This document shows, one piece after another, positions 1-6,949 of a DNA stretch of 12,150 bases. The notes beneath the pieces were generated by a model. The model was given only the letters and a program-made list of their open reading frames with translations. It did no database searches and was not told the DNA's origin. Made by a program: the position numbers and the translations under genes. The stretch's first letter is position 1; every line of letters begins with the position of its first letter. Source of the DNA: Pedobacter sp. UBA1951 (GTDB lineage: Bacteria; Bacteroidota; Bacteroidia; Sphingobacteriales; Sphingobacteriaceae); the NCBI GenBank assembly GCA_002336465.1, contig DDEP01000058.1:7982-20131 (forward strand), written 5' to 3'.

Positions 1-650
1 ACTGCCTGAAAGTTATCTCCATAACCTAACCCATGGCAAATACCGCTGGCAACAGCATAAATATTTTTGAGTACTGCTGCATATTCAGTCCCAAATATAT
101 CATCAGATATAACGGTTTTTATATAGCGGTTTTTTAAGAAATCAGAGAAAACAGCCGCGAGATTTTTGTCTGTTCCGGCAATGGTAAGGTAAGATAGTTT
201 TTCTAAAGCTACTTCTTCGGCATGACATGGTCCACTGATCACTAAAATATTATCATAAGGAACATTAAAATGTTCATTCAAGAAAGTGGCGATAATCTGA
301 TTGTGTTCGGGTACCATTCCTTTTATAGCCGAAATGATTTTTTTTCCTTTTAACTGTTCTGGCTTTAAATGAGAAAGTGTACTCTTTAAAAATGCTGCAG
401 GAACGTTAAGGATGATATAATCGGCATTTTCGACTACAAAATTTATATCAGATGAAACATTTGAAGATGGAATACCAATTTCTACAGCGCTTAAATACTT
501 GGGATTGTGCTTGAAATTTTTGATGTAAGCTATTGCCTCAGTATCACGCATCCACCAGAAAATTTCTTTTGGGGAGCTATTATCTGAGAGCATTTTTACA
601 ATTGCGGTGGCCCAACTGCCACCACCTATAACGGCTATTCTACTAGTCAT
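1..650 (-). CDS. gpsA: NAD(P)H-dependent glycerol-3-phosphate dehydrogenase, C-terminus cut by window edge
   Basis: Cytoplasmic enzyme that reduces dihydroxyacetone phosphate to sn-glycerol 3-phosphate, the backbone precursor of phospholipids. My translation from the ATG at 650 gives 216 residues before the window edge; family members are about 330, so roughly a third is missing. Seen: an N-terminal Rossmann start MTSRIAVIGGGSWATAI (dinucleotide loop GGGSWA at 9-14), WWMRD at 32-36, NVPAAFLKS at 82-90, the family signature ISGPCHAEEVA at 138-148, and TEYAAVLKNIYAVASGI at 188-204, where K195 matches the family's catalytic lysine. The frame is open with no stop. It lies 161 bp downstream of the adaptor gene on the same strand, but a terminator hairpin (734-777) separates them, so it probably has its own promoter. 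I found no convincing promoter. The family call is secure. Confidence 0.93.
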   Translation of the reverse strand, partial: MTSRIAVIGGGSWATAIVKMLSDNSSPKEIFWWMRDTEAIAYIKNFKHNPKYLSAVEIGIPSSNVSSDINFVVENADYIILNVPAAFLKSTLSHLKPEQLKGKKIISAIKGMVPEHNQIIATFLNEHFNVPYDNILVISGPCHAEEVALEKLSYLTIAGTDKNLAAVFSDFLKNRYIKTVISDDIFGTEYAAVLKNIYAVASGICHGLGYGDNFQA

Positions 651-669
651 GTCTTTAATTAATTATCTC

Positions 670-720
670 AACCAGGTTATTTCTTTTTGCCTGGTTAAAG
701 CAAGTTGTTTAATTAACAAC
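670..720. other. Two small inverted repeats in the gpsA leader region
   Basis: The 161-bp gap between gpsA and the adaptor gene holds the terminator at 734-777 and, closer to gpsA, two short dyads. One has 7-bp arms AACCAGG/CCTGGTT (670-676 and 690-696, 13-nt loop). The other has 6-bp arms GTTGTT/AACAAC (704-709 and 715-720, 5-nt loop). Both would fall in or just upstream of the gpsA 5' leader. Whether they bind a protein, fold in RNA or are chance in AT-rich DNA cannot be told from sequence alone. Confidence 0.3.
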
Positions 721-733
721 TCAATAAAAGCGA

Positions 734-777
734 AAAGGTTTAAATTAACCATTTGTTAACAGTTAGTTTAAACCTTT
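734..777 (-). terminator. Rho-independent terminator of the tolC-adaptor operon
   Basis: 16-nt arms with one mismatch (734-749 against 762-777) enclose a 12-nt loop. On the minus strand the stem is followed by a U-rich stretch (TTTTCGCTTTTATT). It begins 34 bp past the adaptor stop codon, as expected for the end of the efflux operon, and should insulate gpsA from read-through. Confidence 0.7.
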
Positions 778-811
778 CCAAAATTAATTAAATATTTAAG
801 ATAAAGTAAGA

Positions 812-2170
812 TTACTTTTTATTGTCTGAGGTAAAAAGTTTGTCTTTGGTTGTTTTCTCTACTTTAGCACCATCTTTCAGTTTATTCTGGATTGCAGAGT
901 AAGGGCCTGATACAATTTCTTGATTTGCTTTTAAGCCAGATTTCACAATGATAAACTGATCATTCTGAATACCGGTAGTTACTTCTTGTTTTTTTACGGT
1001 ATTGGTCTTTGCATCAAAAAGATATACGTATTGTTTTACTTTCTTATCGCTTAACCTGCTTTTCTGCTTATCGTTATTAGAGTTGTTGTTATTGCTAGAA
1101 GAATTTGCATCGGCCTTATCATTTCCGGTAAATACAGCTTGGATAGGAACAGCTAAACCTTTCACACTTTCAGTTTCGATATCTACAGTAGCAGATAAAC
1201 CAGGTCTAAAAGGAGAAGGAAGATCTTTGGCACCACCTTTTACCTTTTCATATGAATCTGCTGAAAGTCTAACCTTTACCGAAAAATTGGTAACCTGATC
1301 AACAGAAGAAGTAGCAGAACCAACTGCATTTGATGAACTTGCAATCTCAGTTACAACACCTCTAAATTTTTTATCGCTGAAAGCATCGATCTCAACAGTA
1401 GCACTATCGCCAATGCTTACGCGGTTAATATCGTTTTCATTTACATCTACGTTTGCTTCCATATTGCTCAGATTAGAGATACGCATAATTTCAGTTCCGG
1501 CCATTTGCGCGGTACCCAATATACGATCACCTAACTCAATAGATAATTTTGAAACCACGCCGTTTACGGGAGCATAAATAGTGGTCTTAGCCAAATTAGC
1601 ACCTGCCTCCTTAACATTTGCACCTGTTTGATCTAAGCCAAATTTGGTGCCTACAACATTTTCTTTAGCACTGGCCAAAGTTGATTTTGAAGTTAGATAA
1701 GCAGCCTTGGCGGCATCAAATTCTGAAGCTGATATCACTTTTCTGTTATATAATTCCACATTACGTTTGTAGGTAGCATTGGCATTATCATAGTTTGCCT
1801 GAGCCTGTATCAACTGCTGTTCTGCAGATGCTACGCTAGCTTTTTGCGCATTGTATGAAGCAACGGCTCTTTCATAACCCGACTGTAGTACATCCGGGCG
1901 CACTTTACAAAGTAATTGGCCTTTTTTTACCACATCGCCTTCTTTTACCAAAAGCTCGATTACCTCTCCCGATACTTCGGAACTTAATTTTACTTCTGTT
2001 TCAGGTTGTATTTTACCACTGGCAGTAACAGTTTCAGTAATTTTGTTCTCGGTTACTTTATCAACGGTAACCTTTTCGAGCTGCTCTTTGCCAATTACAC
2101 CCGATACTTTAAGTACAATTAATAACACCAGTACGGCGCCAATTGCTATCAAAATGTGCTTTAATTTCAT
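812..2170 (-). CDS. Periplasmic adaptor (membrane fusion protein) of a tripartite efflux system, MacA/HlyD-like
   Basis: The 452-residue protein would link an inner-membrane pump to a TolC-type outer-membrane channel. Seen: an N-terminal membrane anchor (about residues 5-24, no lipobox cysteine); first half of the lipoyl/barrel-sandwich domain (about 48-90, with EVSGEVIELLVKEGDVVKKG at 65-84); an Ala/Gln-rich alpha-helical hairpin (about 95-193); second lipoyl half (TTIYAPVNGVVSKLSIELGD, 196-215); beta-barrel domain (about 235-335); and a membrane-proximal domain to the end. An Asn/Ser-rich linker (about 355-367) interrupts the last domain and looks like a disordered loop. It starts 28 bp after the TolC-like gene, so the two are almost certainly cotranscribed. 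The architecture is closest to adaptors of MacB-type ABC exporters, but no ABC or RND pump is encoded in the window, so pump class and substrate are unknown. Start chosen at the Met preceding the anchor. Confidence 0.9.
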   Translation of the reverse strand: MKLKHILIAIGAVLVLLIVLKVSGVIGKEQLEKVTVDKVTENKITETVTASGKIQPETEVKLSSEVSGEVIELLVKEGDVVKKGQLLCKVRPDVLQSGYERAVASYNAQKASVASAEQQLIQAQANYDNANATYKRNVELYNRKVISASEFDAAKAAYLTSKSTLASAKENVVGTKFGLDQTGANVKEAGANLAKTTIYAPVNGVVSKLSIELGDRILGTAQMAGTEIMRISNLSNMEANVDVNENDINRVSIGDSATVEIDAFSDKKFRGVVTEIASSSNAVGSATSSVDQVTNFSVKVRLSADSYEKVKGGAKDLPSPFRPGLSATVDIETESVKGLAVPIQAVFTGNDKADANSSSNNNNSNNDKQKSRLSDKKVKQYVYLFDAKTNTVKKQEVTTGIQNDQFIIVKSGLKANQEIVSGPYSAIQNKLKDGAKVEKTTKDKLFTSDNKK

Positions 2171-2198
2171 GTTAAATGATATGGATATTTTGTTTCGT

Positions 2199-3557
2199 TT
2201 AAAATACTATTTGTTTGCCTAAATAATAATCGATAACCTTAGCCCTGAACAATAAATCGTATTTAGCCTGTATCATGTCTATTTCGGCTTTATTTTTATT
2301 TGTTAATGCTGTGCTATAATCTAAAGAGTTTACTAAACCTACTTGGTAACGTTGGTCTATTACATAAAATGCATCTTTTTGTGCATCAAACGCATTCTTT
2401 GTTGAAGTATAACGACTCTCGGCAGCTTTTAGATCGGCAACAGATTGATAAATTACTTTATTCAAGTTGTTTTTTGCCAATTGTTCTTGAGTTTGGGTTT
2501 GGGCTAAGTTGATTTCAGCTCTTTTTACACCATTTCTGGCCTGAAGCCCATTAAAAATAGGAATGGATAAACTTAAGCCTATACCTTTAGATATATTATT
2601 CTTTAATTGTTTCTCAAAGCTTTCATTAGGTAGAAGAGAACTGTAACTATAGAAATAAGAAGTTCCATAGCTTGCGTTAAAAGATAAGCGAGGGTATAAA
2701 CTTCCTTTAGCCACTTTAACGCCTATTCTAGCTGCCTCGGTATTAAATTTTGCTAATTTTATATCGGGGAATATATTTAGGGCATTGTTGTAAACTTGCT
2801 CTGCATCATATTGCGTTGAAGGATTCTTGAAACTATCTATTAAAGGAGCTTGTACATCGTAATTAGTAGAAGATTGAATATCCATTAATTGAGCCAGTGT
2901 AAGGAAAGAAATCGTCAAGTTGTTTTGAGCAGTAGTTACGTTCAATTCTGCTGTTGCCACCTGAGATTTAGCTTGCGATATATCTGCTAATGTTTTGTTG
3001 CCCACATCCAGTAACTGCTGTTGCTGGTTTAACTGTTGCTTAGCTACGTCAAGTTGATCTTGTGCTGCTTTTAAAAAGTCCTTATTGTATAAAATCTGTA
3101 GATATGAAGTTATAACAGATAAAATTAAATCATTTTTGATTTTATCTACATTGGTTTTATCTGCTTCTAATACGGCTTTGTTCTGTTTAATCTGATTTAA
3201 TTTAGAGAAACCACCAAACAAATCTATTCCAGAGCTTATCCCTCCATTAAGATTATAGTTCTGGGTGTTTTGGTATAGACCCGATGCCACCTGATTACGT
3301 CCCCAGCCCATATTTTGACCAATATTTCCTCCCAATGTAGGATATAAAGCCAATTGTGATTGTTTGAGATTTAAATCGCCTAGTTTTTCACTAAGTTGAG
3401 CTTGTTTTACCTGTAAATTGTTGTTCAAGGTTTTTTCAATAGCCTGTTGAATGGTAATAATTTCTTGCGCTTTGGATTGCCCGATAAAACCAAATAAAGG
3501 AATACCCGTTAATAGAGATAATTGCGCTAGATAAATAAATTTTTTGTTTCTTTTCAT
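2199..3557 (-). CDS. TolC-family outer-membrane efflux channel
   Basis: 452 residues, a usual length for outer-membrane efflux proteins, which trimerise into a beta-barrel plus long periplasmic alpha-helical tunnel. Seen: Sec signal peptide (residues 1-30, KRNKK charged start, hydrophobic core, probable cleavage after SKAQ); two repeated halves, each with long Gln/Ala/Lys-rich helices; conserved segments LKQSQLALYPTLGGNIG (63-79) and GIGLSLSIPIFNGLQARN (about 326-343), the latter typical of the strand-to-helix transition; and C-terminal LDYSTALTNKNKAEIDMIQAKYD before the last helix. It is first in a two-gene unit with the adaptor 28 bp downstream and is divergent from the deacetylase gene across an 88-bp gap. 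The substrate cannot be predicted without the pump. Confidence 0.9.
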   Translation of the reverse strand: MKRNKKFIYLAQLSLLTGIPLFGFIGQSKAQEIITIQQAIEKTLNNNLQVKQAQLSEKLGDLNLKQSQLALYPTLGGNIGQNMGWGRNQVASGLYQNTQNYNLNGGISSGIDLFGGFSKLNQIKQNKAVLEADKTNVDKIKNDLILSVITSYLQILYNKDFLKAAQDQLDVAKQQLNQQQQLLDVGNKTLADISQAKSQVATAELNVTTAQNNLTISFLTLAQLMDIQSSTNYDVQAPLIDSFKNPSTQYDAEQVYNNALNIFPDIKLAKFNTEAARIGVKVAKGSLYPRLSFNASYGTSYFYSYSSLLPNESFEKQLKNNISKGIGLSLSIPIFNGLQARNGVKRAEINLAQTQTQEQLAKNNLNKVIYQSVADLKAAESRYTSTKNAFDAQKDAFYVIDQRYQVGLVNSLDYSTALTNKNKAEIDMIQAKYDLLFRAKVIDYYLGKQIVF

Positions 3558-3583
3558 AAATTATTGTTGTACCATGTTAAAAT

Positions 3584-3614
3584 TAAACCTATTCAGGTTT
3601 TCATAAATTTTTAA
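3584..3614 (-). promoter_or_regulatory. Possible tolC promoter overlapped by a short palindrome
   Basis: On the minus strand, TAGGTTTA (3591 to 3584) resembles the Bacteroidota -7 element TAnnTTTG with one deviation. A TTA triplet sits 20 nt upstream (3614-3612) where TTG is expected. A start near 3578 would leave a leader of about 20 nt before tolC. A perfect inverted repeat, AAACCT-ATTC-AGGTTT (3585-3600), covers the -7 element, as an operator would. This rests on pattern matching only. Confidence 0.35.
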
Positions 3615-3645
3615 AGCACAGCACTAAATTTTTTACTTTTATGCC

Positions 3646-4263
3646 ATGTACTTAGTCAGGCCACCTTTCTTTTTAAAATGGTATTATTCAAATTTAGTTT
3701 GGAATAAAGATACCACTAAAAAAACAATCTACTTAACATTTGACGATGGCCCTATACCAAATGTTACAGATTTTGTATTAAATACCTTAAAAAGGTTTAA
3801 CATTAAGGCAACTTTTTTCTGTATCGGTGATAATATTAGCAAACACCCGCATATTTATGAACGTTTAAAATCAGAAGGGCATACGCTTGGAAATCATACC
3901 TTTAACCATCTAAAAGGATGGAAAACAGCTGATCAAGTGTATCTAGATAATTTCTTGAAATGCCAAGAACTTACACAAACCGATTTATTTCGCCCGCCAT
4001 ATGGCAGGGTCAAGAAATCTCAAATCTTGCAGCTTAAAAAACACATACCCAAACTCCATATCATAATGTGGGATGTGTTAAGTGGTGATTTTGATCTTTC
4101 TTTATCGCCTGAAAAATGTTACCAGAACGTTGTTAAAAATGTTAGAAATGGATCCATCATTGTTTTTCATGATAGTTTGAAAGCTTGGGATAGACTTGAA
4201 TACGCCTTACCTAAAGCTATTGAAACCCTCATCAATAAAGGTTACCAGTTTGAAACTTTATAA
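3646..4263 (+). CDS. Polysaccharide deacetylase, NodB-homology domain (CE4 family)
   Basis: The 205-residue protein is essentially one NodB domain that removes N- or O-acetyl groups from polysaccharides such as peptidoglycan or chitin-type glycans in a metal-dependent reaction. The CE4 motifs appear in order: TFDDGP at 31-36 (catalytic base and metal Asp at 33-34), NHTFNH at 83-88 (metal His 84 and 88), RPPYGR at 116-121, MWDVLSGDFD at 141-150, and IVFHDS at 172-177 (His 175). All key residues are present, so it should be active. There is no signal peptide; the start MYLVRPPFFLKWYYSN is aromatic but not a clear transmembrane helix, so localisation is uncertain. Family members of this short form in Bacteroidota are often described as peptidoglycan deacetylase-like. 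It is divergent from tolC and followed by a 300-bp gap before aconitase. Another ATG at 3641 is out of frame. Confidence 0.9.
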   Translation: MYLVRPPFFLKWYYSNLVWNKDTTKKTIYLTFDDGPIPNVTDFVLNTLKRFNIKATFFCIGDNISKHPHIYERLKSEGHTLGNHTFNHLKGWKTADQVYLDNFLKCQELTQTDLFRPPYGRVKKSQILQLKKHIPKLHIIMWDVLSGDFDLSLSPEKCYQNVVKNVRNGSIIVFHDSLKAWDRLEYALPKAIETLINKGYQFETL

Positions 4264-4346
4264 CGGGTACTTTTTGAGCTATTGCCATGCCAAAAAGCCG
4301 ATTAATTCTTAAATCATACACAAATGTTATTTGTTGTAGATGCCGT

Positions 4347-4381
4347 TGTCCGTTTTTGTACTAAGGTGTCCGTTTTTGTAC
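4347..4381 (+). repeat. 15-bp direct repeat, two copies at 20-bp period
   Basis: TGTCCGTTTTTGTAC occurs exactly at 4347-4361 and 4367-4381, separated by 5 bp. The 20-bp period is close to two helical turns, so both copies face nearly the same side of DNA, as in paired regulator sites. The second copy extends to TGT-N10-ACA and is itself an imperfect dyad (TGTnC...GnACA). It lies in the 4264-4563 intergenic region, about 130 bp upstream of the probable aconitase promoter. Regulator unknown. Confidence 0.55.
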
Positions 4382-4448
4382 AATCTCATAAAGCTTAAAA
4401 GCGTATGCGATCAGTTCTTTAATGTGTTTGCATGAGTTTAATCAAAGC

Positions 4449-4469
4449 TATTTGGAATTATTCCAAATA
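4449..4469. promoter_or_regulatory. 21-bp perfect inverted repeat upstream of aconitase, possible operator
   Basis: 9-bp arms TATTTGGAA and TTCCAAATA are separated by TTA. No T-tract follows on either side, so it is not an intrinsic terminator. Its centre is about 55 bp upstream of the putative -7 element of aconitase, a position compatible with an activator or repressor dimer. Function inferred only from symmetry and location. Confidence 0.4.
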
Positions 4470-4504
4470 ATATAATGAGATTAAGATTATCTTCTTAGCC
4501 CTAT

Positions 4505-4526
4505 TTTTTTTGTAAATTCGCTCGGA
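4505..4526 (+). promoter_or_regulatory. Probable aconitase promoter (-7 element)
   Basis: A run of T followed by TGTAAATTCGC contains TAAATTCG at 4513-4520, one mismatch from the Bacteroidota -7 consensus TAnnTTTG. The expected TTG at about -33 is not present at normal spacing. Transcription would start near 4526, giving a leader of roughly 38 nt before the ATG at 4564. The rest of the 300-bp gap (4264-4563) holds the direct repeat at 4347-4381 and the inverted repeat at 4449-4469; I see no riboswitch, small gene or clear deacetylase terminator in it. Confidence 0.45.
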
Positions 4527-4563
4527 AATAAGATTTTATAACCTTTTAATAAAAAGACGATCA

Positions 4564-6834
4564 ATGGCATTTGATATAGAAATGATTAAAAAGGTTTATG
4601 CAAACTTTAGCAGTCGTGTAGATGCGGCTCGTAACGTAGTTGGTAAACCTTTAACACTTGCAGAGAAAATTTTATATGCTCACTTATGGGATGGAAATGC
4701 TAATAAAGCGTTTGTAAGAGGAACGGATTATGTAGATTTTGCCCCAGACAGAGTAGCCATGCAAGATGCAACAGCACAGATGGCTTTATTACAATTTATG
4801 CAAGCTGGCAGACCTAAGGTTGCGGTTCCTTCTACTGTTCATTGCGATCACCTGATTACTGCAAAAGAAGGTGCGGATATTGATTTGCCTAGAGCAAAAA
4901 CTGAGAGTGCCGAGGTGTTTGATTTTTTATCATCGGTATCTAATAAATACGGAATTGGTTTCTGGAAACCAGGTGCAGGTATTATTCACCAGGTAGTTTT
5001 AGAAAATTATGCGTTCCCGGGCGGAATGATGATTGGTACAGACAGCCACACGGTAAATGCTGGTGGCTTAGGTATGGTTGCTATTGGTGTAGGCGGCGCA
5101 GATGCTTGCGATGTAATGGCCGGCTTACCTTGGGAGCTTAAATTCCCTAAATTAATCGGGGTTAAATTGACAGGTAAACTCAATGGCTGGACCTCTCCAA
5201 AAGATGTTATCTTGAAAGTAGCGGGTATCCTTACCGTAAAAGGTGGAACGGGTGCTATCGTAGAATACTTCGGCGAAGGAGCAACTTCTATGTCATGTAC
5301 GGGTAAAGGTACTATCTGTAACATGGGTGCTGAAATCGGTGCCACGACTTCGACGTTTGCTTACGACGAGTCGATGGAGCGCTATTTGCGCGCTACGGGT
5401 CGTGACGCCGTTGCTGACCTTGCTAACTCGGTAAAAGAACACCTTACGGCGGATGCAGGCGTTTATGATGAACCAGAGAAATACTTCGATCAAGTAATCG
5501 AAATCAATCTTTCGGATCTTGAGCCACACTTGAACGGGCCTTTCACGCCAGATTTGGCAACGCCAATTTCTAAGATGAAAGAAGCCGCTGCGGCCAACGG
5601 CTGGCCAACCAAAGTGGAGGTAGGTTTGATTGGTTCTTGTACCAACTCGTCGTACGAAGACATCGCTCGTGCGGCTTCATTGGCAAAACAAGTAGCTTCT
5701 AAAAACCTTAAAACCAAGGCTGAATTTACCATTACACCAGGATCTGAGCAAGTTCGCTACACGATTGAGCGCGATGGTTTCCTCGAAACATTCGACGAAA
5801 TCGGCGCAAAAGTGTTTGCTAACGCTTGTGGTCCTTGTATCGGTATGTGGGCGCGTGTAGGCGCTGAAAAGCAAGAGCGTAACACGATCGTTCACTCATT
5901 CAACCGTAACTTCGCCAAACGTGCTGATGGTAACCCTAATACGTTGGCGTTTGTAGCTTCTCCAGAATTGGTGACTGCGTTGGCCATTGCGGGAGACTTG
6001 ACGTTCAACCCATTGACGGATACACTAATCAACGAAAATGGCGAACAAGTAACCTTGGACGCGCCAACGGGTGACGAATTGCCACCGCGCGGTTTTGACG
6101 TAGAGGATGCAGGATACCAAGCACCAGCAGAAGACGGTAGCGATATTCAAGTAGCAGTTTCGCCAACGTCAAATCGTTTGCAGTTGCTTGATCCATTTGC
6201 CGCTTGGGAAGGTACTGACCTTAAAGGTTTGAAATTGTTGATCAAAGCCAAAGGCAAGTGTACAACTGACCATATTTCAATGGCAGGCCCATGGTTGAAG
6301 TACCGTGGTCACTTGGATAACATTTCTAACAACTTGTTGATTGGCGCGGTTAACTTCTTTAACGAAAAAACCGACAACGTAAAAAGTCAAGTCACAGGCG
6401 AATTTGGGCCAGTTCCTGCTACCCAGCGTGGGTACAAAGCCGCAGGAGTGGGCACAATTGTGGTTGGAGATGAAAACTACGGTGAGGGTTCGTCACGCGA
6501 GCACGCAGCGATGGAGCCACGCCACTTGGGCGTTCGTGCGGTATTGGTAAAATCGTTTGCCCGTATCCACGAAACTAACTTGAAGAAACAAGGGATGTTG
6601 GCCTTGACGTTTGCGGACAAAGCAGATTATGACAAAATCCAAGAAGACGATTCAATCGACATCGTTGGATTGACAGAATTTGCTCCTGGCAAGTCACTTA
6701 CGTTGGTACTCAACCACGCTGATGGCTCAACCGATGAAATTACGGTAAACCATACCTACAACGAACAACAAATCGAGTGGTTCAAAGCAGGTGCGGCCCT
6801 TAATATCATTCGTGCGCAAGTAGCAGGAAATTAA
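4564..6834 (+). CDS. acn: Aconitate hydratase (aconitase), mosaic of two codon-usage styles
   Basis: TCA-cycle enzyme interconverting citrate and isocitrate through cis-aconitate with a [4Fe-4S] cluster. The 756 residues match the mitochondrial-type family in length. Cluster ligands are visible: Cys359 in GSCTNSSYED, and Cys422 and Cys425 in NACGPCIGMW. Active-site segments include HCDH (93-96), GTDSHT (158-163), HSFNRNF (444-450) and YGEGSSREHAAMEPR (639-653). Domains 1-3 span about 1-500, with the swivelling domain 4 after about 530. The protein is uninterrupted, but codon use changes near codon 200 (position about 5160). Upstream, 10 of 14 Leu codons are TTA and 4 of 6 Arg are AGA; downstream I find neither codon, with TTG, CTT, CGT and CGC instead and frequent ACG/TCG. 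The two parts therefore seem to derive from different organisms. Three hairpins follow the stop. Function is certain; the natural continuity of the gene is not. Confidence 0.96.
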   Translation: MAFDIEMIKKVYANFSSRVDAARNVVGKPLTLAEKILYAHLWDGNANKAFVRGTDYVDFAPDRVAMQDATAQMALLQFMQAGRPKVAVPSTVHCDHLITAKEGADIDLPRAKTESAEVFDFLSSVSNKYGIGFWKPGAGIIHQVVLENYAFPGGMMIGTDSHTVNAGGLGMVAIGVGGADACDVMAGLPWELKFPKLIGVKLTGKLNGWTSPKDVILKVAGILTVKGGTGAIVEYFGEGATSMSCTGKGTICNMGAEIGATTSTFAYDESMERYLRATGRDAVADLANSVKEHLTADAGVYDEPEKYFDQVIEINLSDLEPHLNGPFTPDLATPISKMKEAAAANGWPTKVEVGLIGSCTNSSYEDIARAASLAKQVASKNLKTKAEFTITPGSEQVRYTIERDGFLETFDEIGAKVFANACGPCIGMWARVGAEKQERNTIVHSFNRNFAKRADGNPNTLAFVASPELVTALAIAGDLTFNPLTDTLINENGEQVTLDAPTGDELPPRGFDVEDAGYQAPAEDGSDIQVAVSPTSNRLQLLDPFAAWEGTDLKGLKLLIKAKGKCTTDHISMAGPWLKYRGHLDNISNNLLIGAVNFFNEKTDNVKSQVTGEFGPVPATQRGYKAAGVGTIVVGDENYGEGSSREHAAMEPRHLGVRAVLVKSFARIHETNLKKQGMLALTFADKADYDKIQEDDSIDIVGLTEFAPGKSLTLVLNHADGSTDEITVNHTYNEQQIEWFKAGAALNIIRAQVAGN
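5100..5345. other. Probable junction zone between two lineages inside aconitase
   Basis: The last TTA Leu codon is at 5152-5154. From 5161 the Leu codons are TTG, CTC, TTG and CTT, and by 5341 the style is fully different (GCC ACG ACT TCG ACG, then CGC, TTG, CGC). The encoded stretch (about residues 195-261: LTGKLNGWTSPKDVILKVAG, then EYFGEGA and CTGKGTICNMGAEIGAT) is among the most conserved in aconitases, so two species could share near-identical DNA here. No insertion sequence, target duplication or frameshift marks the switch. Confidence 0.7.
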
Positions 6835-6842
6835 TATGATTT

Positions 6843-6879
6843 AGACTTCCCAAGTTGCCAAAACTTAGGAAGTCTTTTT
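6843..6879 (+). terminator. Aconitase terminator, first of three related hairpins
   Basis: 14-nt arms (6843-6856 and 6862-6875) with one mismatch and a 5-nt loop, followed by TTTTT on the plus strand. It begins 8 bp after the aconitase stop codon. The core ACTTCC...GGAAGT resembles the two hairpins that follow. Confidence 0.75.
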
Positions 6880-6886
6880 CTTTTAC

Positions 6887-6939
6887 AGACCATCCAAGAT
6901 TGACTGATTAAGTTAGTGTCAAACTTGGATGGTCTTTTT
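6887..6939 (+). terminator. Second tandem hairpin terminator
   Basis: 18-nt arms (6887-6904 and 6918-6935) with one mismatch and a 13-nt loop, then TTTTT on the plus strand. The stem core AGACCATCCAAG differs from the third hairpin (AGACCTTCCAAG) by a change compensated in the opposite arm, so pairing is kept while sequence drifts. Confidence 0.7.
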
Positions 6940-6949
6940 GCATTTTTAC

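Noticed and set aside
1002..1298. 98-residue plus-strand frame opposite the adaptor gene
   Set aside because: It is the complement of the Asn/Ser-rich linker and barrel domain, giving a Leu-run with no family resemblance.
3631..3648. Leaderless promoter for the deacetylase (TACTTTTA at 3634-3641)
   Set aside because: It deviates from TAnnTTTG, has only TTA at the -33 position, and the region is AT-rich enough to give such matches by chance.
4264..4563. Riboswitch or small RNA gene in the gap before aconitase
   Set aside because: No conserved riboswitch core or multi-helix fold is visible; only short repeats and a promoter-like element.
5100..5345. Insertion element or transposon as the cause of the composition change
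   Set aside because: The reading frame and protein are uninterrupted, with no inverted repeats, target duplication or transposase; the change persists to the right edge.
5007..5895. Several overlapping antisense open frames under aconitase (72-112 residues)
   Set aside because: They lie opposite a strongly conserved gene, lack recognisable motifs or plausible starts, and arise from the GC-richer codon pattern of the sense strand.
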